From assembly GCF_010672455.1 (NCBI RefSeq), contig NZ_JAAHGO010000036.1:26654-88720 (forward strand): DNA of 62,067 nt, in the 5' to 3' direction. This document shows positions 61,938 to 62,067 of this stretch, one piece after another. How positions within the stretch are numbered: the stretch's first letter is position 1; the number at the start of each line of letters is the position of its first letter. The notes beneath the pieces are model-generated. The model saw nothing but the letters and a program-made list of their open reading frames with translations, did not search any database and was not told where the DNA came from. The translations under genes were made by a program, and so were the position numbers. The stretch is from Okeania sp. SIO2C9 (GTDB lineage: Bacteria; Cyanobacteriota; Cyanobacteriia; Cyanobacteriales; Microcoleaceae).

Positions 61938-62067
61938 CTGTTGACATCCTCCCCGGCTGTTAGGCACGGGGATTCCTGCCGAGCCTTAGCTCCTGGGTGG
62001 GTTGACGTTTTGCGCTCCGCAAAGCTCCGCTAACACAGGCTGCCGCTACCTTGGCGCTAGTCTTACA
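61938..62067 (-). mobile_element. Right end of an IS200/IS605-type element (runs off the window)
   Basis: TTGACATCCTCCCCGGCTG...CACGGGGATTCCT with a CCCCG/CGGGG stem (61951-61955, 61977-61981) and CCTTAGCTCCTGGGTGGG has the look of the tnpB-proximal right end, or guide-RNA region, of tnpB elements common in cyanobacteria. The tnpB itself would lie on the minus strand beyond 62067. No match to the ends of the 18093-19496 element is evident. Confidence 0.55.

Noticed and set aside
1-62067. tRNA or rRNA genes
   Set aside because: No cloverleaf with a plausible T-loop (GTTCRANYC) and acceptor stem, and no rRNA-like sequence, was noticed by eye; a tRNAscan-SE or Infernal run would decide.

Overview
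The window looks like a filamentous, non-heterocystous marine cyanobacterium of the Trichodesmium/Okeania/Moorena kind. The base composition is AT-rich. HIP1 octamers (GCGATCGC) occur in many genes and in one minisatellite. There are PEP-CTERM-type secreted proteins, Uma2 nucleases, giant kinase/ATPase fusions and a phosphite (ptxABCD) locus like the one known from Trichodesmium. Coding density is low, because long intergenic stretches are packed with short heptamer arrays, minisatellites and several families of small non-autonomous inverted-repeat elements. The assignment is inference from gene content; no 16S rRNA or other marker is present.

Layout. 1-24.8 kb: a membrane-protein region with a GT39-like glycosyltransferase, HAD phosphatase, EamA transporter, Gfo/Idh/MocA oxidoreductase and five more large polytopic, GT-C-like proteins. 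Two of these carry repeat DNA inserted in frame. A third (16258-19599) is a pseudogene broken by three separate insertions, one of them an IS605-type tnpB element that is itself frameshifted. Between them, at 13.05-14.19 kb, lies a tandem array of six near-identical small ORFs, each with its own Shine-Dalgarno sequence. A PEP-CTERM protein lies at 20.5 kb.

26-42.5 kb: a GH133-like debranching enzyme, a secreted protein with five direct GTGAACA boxes upstream, a transposase remnant, a CHAT-NTPase (STAND) protein, a YdhR-like protein, an antitoxin-like small protein, a Uma2 nuclease, a kinase-VIT-VWA membrane protein and a methyltransferase. About 2.2 kb of tandem repeats lies between the last two.

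43.4-49 kb: ptxA, ptxB, ptxC and ptxD encode phosphite ABC import and NAD-dependent phosphite oxidation to phosphate. The four genes are co-directional but separated by 0.5-0.9 kb spacers filled with repeats and MITE-like elements. 50.3-51 kb: a CADD-type (pABA/folate) protein. 51.7-55.6 kb: a duplicated, partly decayed locus alternating an amidohydrolase with unrecognised proteins that share a C-terminal tail of the form PYIPxS/CxC. 55.8-61.7 kb: a 1944-residue kinase-ATPase-GAF protein ending in an AAA-like domain instead of a histidine kinase. The last 130 bases look like the right end of another IS605-type element.

The main theme is repeat-driven remodelling. One MITE-like family (ends TACCAATTTGA) shows 3-bp target duplications at seven sites, mostly TNA, and other families show 4-, 5- and 8-bp duplications. 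Repeats have broken genes, lengthened genes, supplied stop codons and split an operon. The best candidates for an undescribed system are the small-ORF array and the amidohydrolase/PYIP-tail locus.
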